A DNA stretch of 14,806 nucleotides from the NCBI GenBank assembly GCA_946415695.1, contig CAMKTM010000034.1:1-14806 (forward strand), read 5' to 3'. The notes beneath the pieces were generated by a model. It searched no databases. It was not told the origin of the DNA and saw only the letters and a list, made by a program, of their open reading frames with translations. This DNA comes from an uncultured Prevotellaceae bacterium. Lineage in GTDB: Bacteria; Bacteroidota; Bacteroidia; Bacteroidales; Bacteroidaceae. A program made the position numbers and the translations under genes. Positions 12,134-14,806 of this stretch are shown piece by piece. Position 1 is the first letter of the stretch. Each line of letters opens with the position of its first letter.

Positions 12134-14365
12134 ATGAAACGAACAGTAATTCTCTTTTTGGCCGTCTTTACATCCATGAGCAGCGTGGCGACCGACTACA
12201 CCAAGTACGTCAATCCTTTTATCGGAACACAGACAGATGACACAGGCGCCCTGAGCGGCAGTACGTTCCCAGGCCCGACGATGCCTCAAGGCATGGTGCA
12301 GTTGGCGCCAGAGACAGAGCAGTACGTCACTTGGGATCCTTGTTGCGGCTACGACTACAATCGCGACTCCATCTTCGGCTTCACGCATACGCATCTTAGC
12401 GGTACGGGTTGTACCGACCTCATCGATATCTCCTTGATGCCGACCACTAAGCACGTCACGCCCGAACTTCTGAAGAAAGGCATCTTCGCTTTGCCCTTCA
12501 AGCACACGCAGGAAAGTGCGGCTCCAGGCTATTATATGGTTGACTTGCTTGGCGGAGAGAACATCAAGACAGAGCTTTCGGCAACCGTTCATGCCGGCAT
12601 ACACAAATATACTTTCCCCGAAGGCAAGGAGCAGACCGTCATTCTCGACCTCGACCGCATGACGTTCCGCGGCGATGCGTACTATACAGGACGCCGCGCC
12701 TACCAAATCATCCAAAGCCAGATACGCGTGCTTGACGACAGAACCATCGAAGGCTTCCGTGTCTTGACCGGATGGGCGAAGCTTCGCAAGGTTTATTTCC
12801 GGGCAGAGTTCTCTCGTCCCATAGCAAGCCGCATCATGATGGATGGCGGACGCAATGCCGGCAAAAGCGATGTCATCAACGGTCGCACATTGCGGGCTGC
12901 GCTTTCTTTCGACGCGTCGAAAGGCAAGGAGGTGATGGTCAAGGTCGCCATTTCTGCCGTTGATAATGACGGCGCCCGCAAGAACATGAAGGCAGAAGCC
13001 CAGTCGTGGGACTTCAACCACTACACCAAAGCCGCTCACGATGCATGGGAAAAGGAACTATCCACCATCGACATCGACGGCACGGACGACCAGAAGACTA
13101 TCTTCTACACCGGCCTTTATCATGTCCTGATGCAGCCCAACACCATCAGCGATGTTGACGGTCGCTACATGGACACGAACTTCGAGATAAAGCAGATGCC
13201 GGCAGGACAAAGCTATCACAGCACTTTCAGCCTTTGGGACACCTTCCGCGCTGCCCATCCGCTCTACACGCTTCTCTATCCGAAGATTGCCGTGCAGTTC
13301 GTCCGCGACATGGTTCTGCACCATGAGACTTACGGCTATCTGCCCATCTGGGATCTCTGGGGACAGGACAACTATTGCATGATAGGCAATCATGCCATTC
13401 CCGTCGTGGCCGACGCTATTCTGTCCGAACTGCCTGGTCTCGACGTGGAGCGCGCCTACAAGGCCATGGTGGAGAGCAGCACTCGCACACATCCCAACAG
13501 TCCCTTCGAACTTTGGGAAGAATGCGGCTACATGCCTCAGAACAAACAAAACGTCAGCGTATCCATTACGATGGAGCAAGCCTTCGACGACTGGTGCGTG
13601 GCTGCCGTGGCGAAGAAGCTTGGCAAGCAACAGGACTACGAGCGTTTCATCAAGCGCAGCGAATACTATCGCAACCTCTTTAATCCCACAACTGGTTTCT
13701 TCCAGCCGAAGGACGACAAGGGCAACTGGATAGAGCCTTTCGACCCCCTGAGCTACGAGAATCCCTGCTTCGTGGAGGGCAACGCATGGCAATACATGTG
13801 GTTCGTGCCGCAGAATCCACAGGGACTCATCGACCTCTTCGGCGGCGTGAAGCCTTTCATCAAAAAGCTTGACGAAAACTTCACTCTGACCGAGACAAGC
13901 GGCGAAGTGAATGGTAATGCCAGCGGATTCATCGGACAGTATGCCCACGGCAACGAGCCGAGCCACCACACGGTTTATCTTTACAACTTTGCCGGCCAGC
14001 CCTGGAGAACACAGGAACTCGTGGAGCAGGTGCGTAGCACGTTCTATAACGCCACGCCATGCGGCTATGCAGGCAACGACGACTGCGGCCAGATGTCGGC
14101 TTGGTACATTTTCTCTTCCCTGGGCTTCTATCCCTTCAACGCAGGCTCGGCAGAGTACGTCATCGGCACACCTTTGTTCCGTCGCGCTGTGCTGCACATG
14201 CCCGGCGGCAAGGACTTGACCATCAACGCGCCGCGCAAGTCGGACAAGGCGATTTACGTCAAGGGCGTGAAGCTCAACGGCCAGAAGATAACCGACTGGA
14301 AGCTCACGCATCGCCAGCTGACCGACGGCGGCACATTGGACTTCACAATGAGTGAAAAGAAGTAA
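12134..14365 (+). CDS. GH92 family exo-alpha-mannosidase, secreted
   Basis: 743 residues, typical for GH92. ATG 12134 gives a signal peptide (MKRTVILFLAVFTSMSSVA, then TDYT); ATG 12125 adding MYS is possible. Family landmarks run in order: YVNPFIGT and GSTFPGPTMPQGMVQLAPE at the N-terminal beta-sandwich, then GYDY.....GFTHTHLSGTGC. In the helical toroid come FSLWDTFRAAHPL, NHAIPVVADA, PFELWEECGYMP, then NPTTGFFQPKD, FVEGNAWQYMW with E548, EPSHHTVYLYNFAGQPW, and GNDDCGQMSAWYIFSSLGFYP with D649/D650. From family knowledge, a Glu and Asp residues in such motifs serve as acid and base in calcium-dependent inverting catalysis. GH92 enzymes remove terminal alpha-mannose (alpha-1,2 most often) from N-glycans or yeast mannan; linkage cannot be read here. 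The enzyme is probably periplasmic or surface-exposed. It faces a GH97 gene. No SusC/D genes are in view. Confidence 0.93.
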   Translation: MKRTVILFLAVFTSMSSVATDYTKYVNPFIGTQTDDTGALSGSTFPGPTMPQGMVQLAPETEQYVTWDPCCGYDYNRDSIFGFTHTHLSGTGCTDLIDISLMPTTKHVTPELLKKGIFALPFKHTQESAAPGYYMVDLLGGENIKTELSATVHAGIHKYTFPEGKEQTVILDLDRMTFRGDAYYTGRRAYQIIQSQIRVLDDRTIEGFRVLTGWAKLRKVYFRAEFSRPIASRIMMDGGRNAGKSDVINGRTLRAALSFDASKGKEVMVKVAISAVDNDGARKNMKAEAQSWDFNHYTKAAHDAWEKELSTIDIDGTDDQKTIFYTGLYHVLMQPNTISDVDGRYMDTNFEIKQMPAGQSYHSTFSLWDTFRAAHPLYTLLYPKIAVQFVRDMVLHHETYGYLPIWDLWGQDNYCMIGNHAIPVVADAILSELPGLDVERAYKAMVESSTRTHPNSPFELWEECGYMPQNKQNVSVSITMEQAFDDWCVAAVAKKLGKQQDYERFIKRSEYYRNLFNPTTGFFQPKDDKGNWIEPFDPLSYENPCFVEGNAWQYMWFVPQNPQGLIDLFGGVKPFIKKLDENFTLTETSGEVNGNASGFIGQYAHGNEPSHHTVYLYNFAGQPWRTQELVEQVRSTFYNATPCGYAGNDDCGQMSAWYIFSSLGFYPFNAGSAEYVIGTPLFRRAVLHMPGGKDLTINAPRKSDKAIYVKGVKLNGQKITDWKLTHRQLTDGGTLDFTMSEKK

Positions 14366-14379
14366 GGCATCATATACAG

Positions 14380-14419
14380 AAGGCCCCTTCCCGTTTTGTC
14401 GGGAAGGGGCCTTTTTTTG
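14380..14419 (+). terminator. Strong intrinsic terminator after the GH92 gene
   Basis: AGGCCCCTTCCCG (14381-14393) and CGGGAAGGGGCCT (14400-14412) form a perfect 13-bp GC-rich stem with a 6-nt TTTTGT loop, followed by T7. It begins 15 bp after the GH92 stop. On the - strand only a short T-poor stretch follows, so it is a weaker terminator for the convergent GH97 gene. Confidence 0.93.
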
Positions 14420-14432
14420 TATCTGTAGGTTT

Positions 14433-14806
14433 TTACTTACCGAGGTCGATTCTTGCGCACCAGCCACCGTTCCTGGCCATGTGAATGGGCAGCACAGTCG
14501 TGTTGTTCACTTTGCTCTGCTGACGGAGATAGTCCATTGCGATGAGGTGTGCGTTGATGCCGTCGGCAAAGCTTTCCATCCGGCATTCCTTTCCTTCGGG
14601 CAGGAAGTCGAGCTTTACCTGCAGGTCGCGCTCGGTGCTGTTGGTGATGCCGCCGATGAACCATTTGTTGCCTTTGCGCTTGGCTACTACGCAATACTGG
14701 CCTGCTTCTGCCTGTAGGACGCGTGTCTCATCCCAGTTGACTGGGACGCTTGTGAGGAAGTCGCGGCAGTCGGGCCACTGGTCGTAGCGGCAGGGGTTGT
14801 CCATCA
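14433..14806 (-). CDS. GH97 family glycoside hydrolase, C-terminal part (cut by window edge)
   Basis: The visible 124 residues are the C-terminus; the Met at 14804 is internal, because the match to the family continues upstream into (L)MDNPCRYDQWPD. Recognisable GH97 (SusB-like) features are DNPCRYDQ, FLTSVPVNWDETRVLQAEAGQYCVVAKRKGNKWFIGGITN, and the closing beta-sandwich (LDFLPEGKE...FADGINAH..AMDY...IHMARNGGWCARI). The motif VPxxWDETRVL ends the catalytic barrel, and the rest is the C-terminal domain; the catalytic residues lie outside the window. GH97 members are calcium-dependent alpha-glucosidases (inverting) or alpha-galactosidases (retaining), and the missing part would decide which. 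It is convergent with the GH92 gene, 67 bp between stops. It is likely periplasmic by analogy with SusB. Confidence 0.9.
   Translation of the reverse strand, partial: MDNPCRYDQWPDCRDFLTSVPVNWDETRVLQAEAGQYCVVAKRKGNKWFIGGITNSTERDLQVKLDFLPEGKECRMESFADGINAHLIAMDYLRQQSKVNNTTVLPIHMARNGGWCARIDLGK

Noticed and set aside
13058..14467. Long antisense open frame (469 codons) opposite the GH92 gene, plus another at 12107-13039
   Set aside because: The GH92 frame matches its family over its full length, and the antisense frames result from its C/G-ending codons. They show no recognisable domain, and the one at 13058-14467 runs through the terminator hairpin.

Overview
The window looks like a chromosomal segment from a member of the Bacteroidales, most likely a Prevotella-type (Prevotellaceae) genome. 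The evidence is Bacteroidota-style promoters (TTTG-like at -33 and TAnnTTTG at -7), a secreted protein with a type IX-like C-terminal sorting domain, an HU-related DNA-binding gene beside a 'smalltalk' micro-gene, and GH92 and GH97 glycoside hydrolases. I see no rRNA, tRNA, CRISPR array or transposase.

Left region (1-1640, + strand). After a probable intrinsic terminator and a 156-bp palindromic repeat element comes a three-gene cassette: an HU-related DNA-binding protein, a P5-type phage-like protein and a 38-residue hydrophobic 'smalltalk' peptide. It has a strong-looking promoter and a hairpin-rich leader. A nested hairpin (1559-1639) separates it from the convergent block that follows.

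Middle region (1659-9908, - strand). Four envelope genes run in one direction. In transcription order they are a 1459-residue lipoprotein with a very long coiled-coil stalk, an OmpA-family barrel/peptidoglycan-binding protein 38 bp downstream, a secreted protein with a sorting domain, and a predicted outer-membrane barrel. The last two are separated by a second 155-bp copy of the palindromic element. The lipoprotein gene has its own promoter. Together the four read as a cell-surface module: a lipid-anchored fibrous stalk, an envelope anchor and two exported proteins of unknown role.

Right region (10106-14806). A - strand run encodes a small secreted protein, a guanine deaminase and a CPBP membrane protease, with a perfect 22-bp tandem duplication directly before the protease start. 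Its promoter interlocks with the promoter of a divergent + strand GH92 alpha-mannosidase. That gene ends at a textbook terminator and faces the 3' end of a GH97 glycoside hydrolase cut off by the window edge. The hydrolases suggest glycan (N-glycan/alpha-glucan type) use, but no SusC/SusD pair is visible.

The items most worth following up are the HU/P5/smalltalk cassette, the paired 155-156-bp palindromic elements, the trimeric-adhesin-like stalk in a lipoprotein, and the interlocked divergent promoters. All family assignments come from reading sequence motifs; no database search was run.
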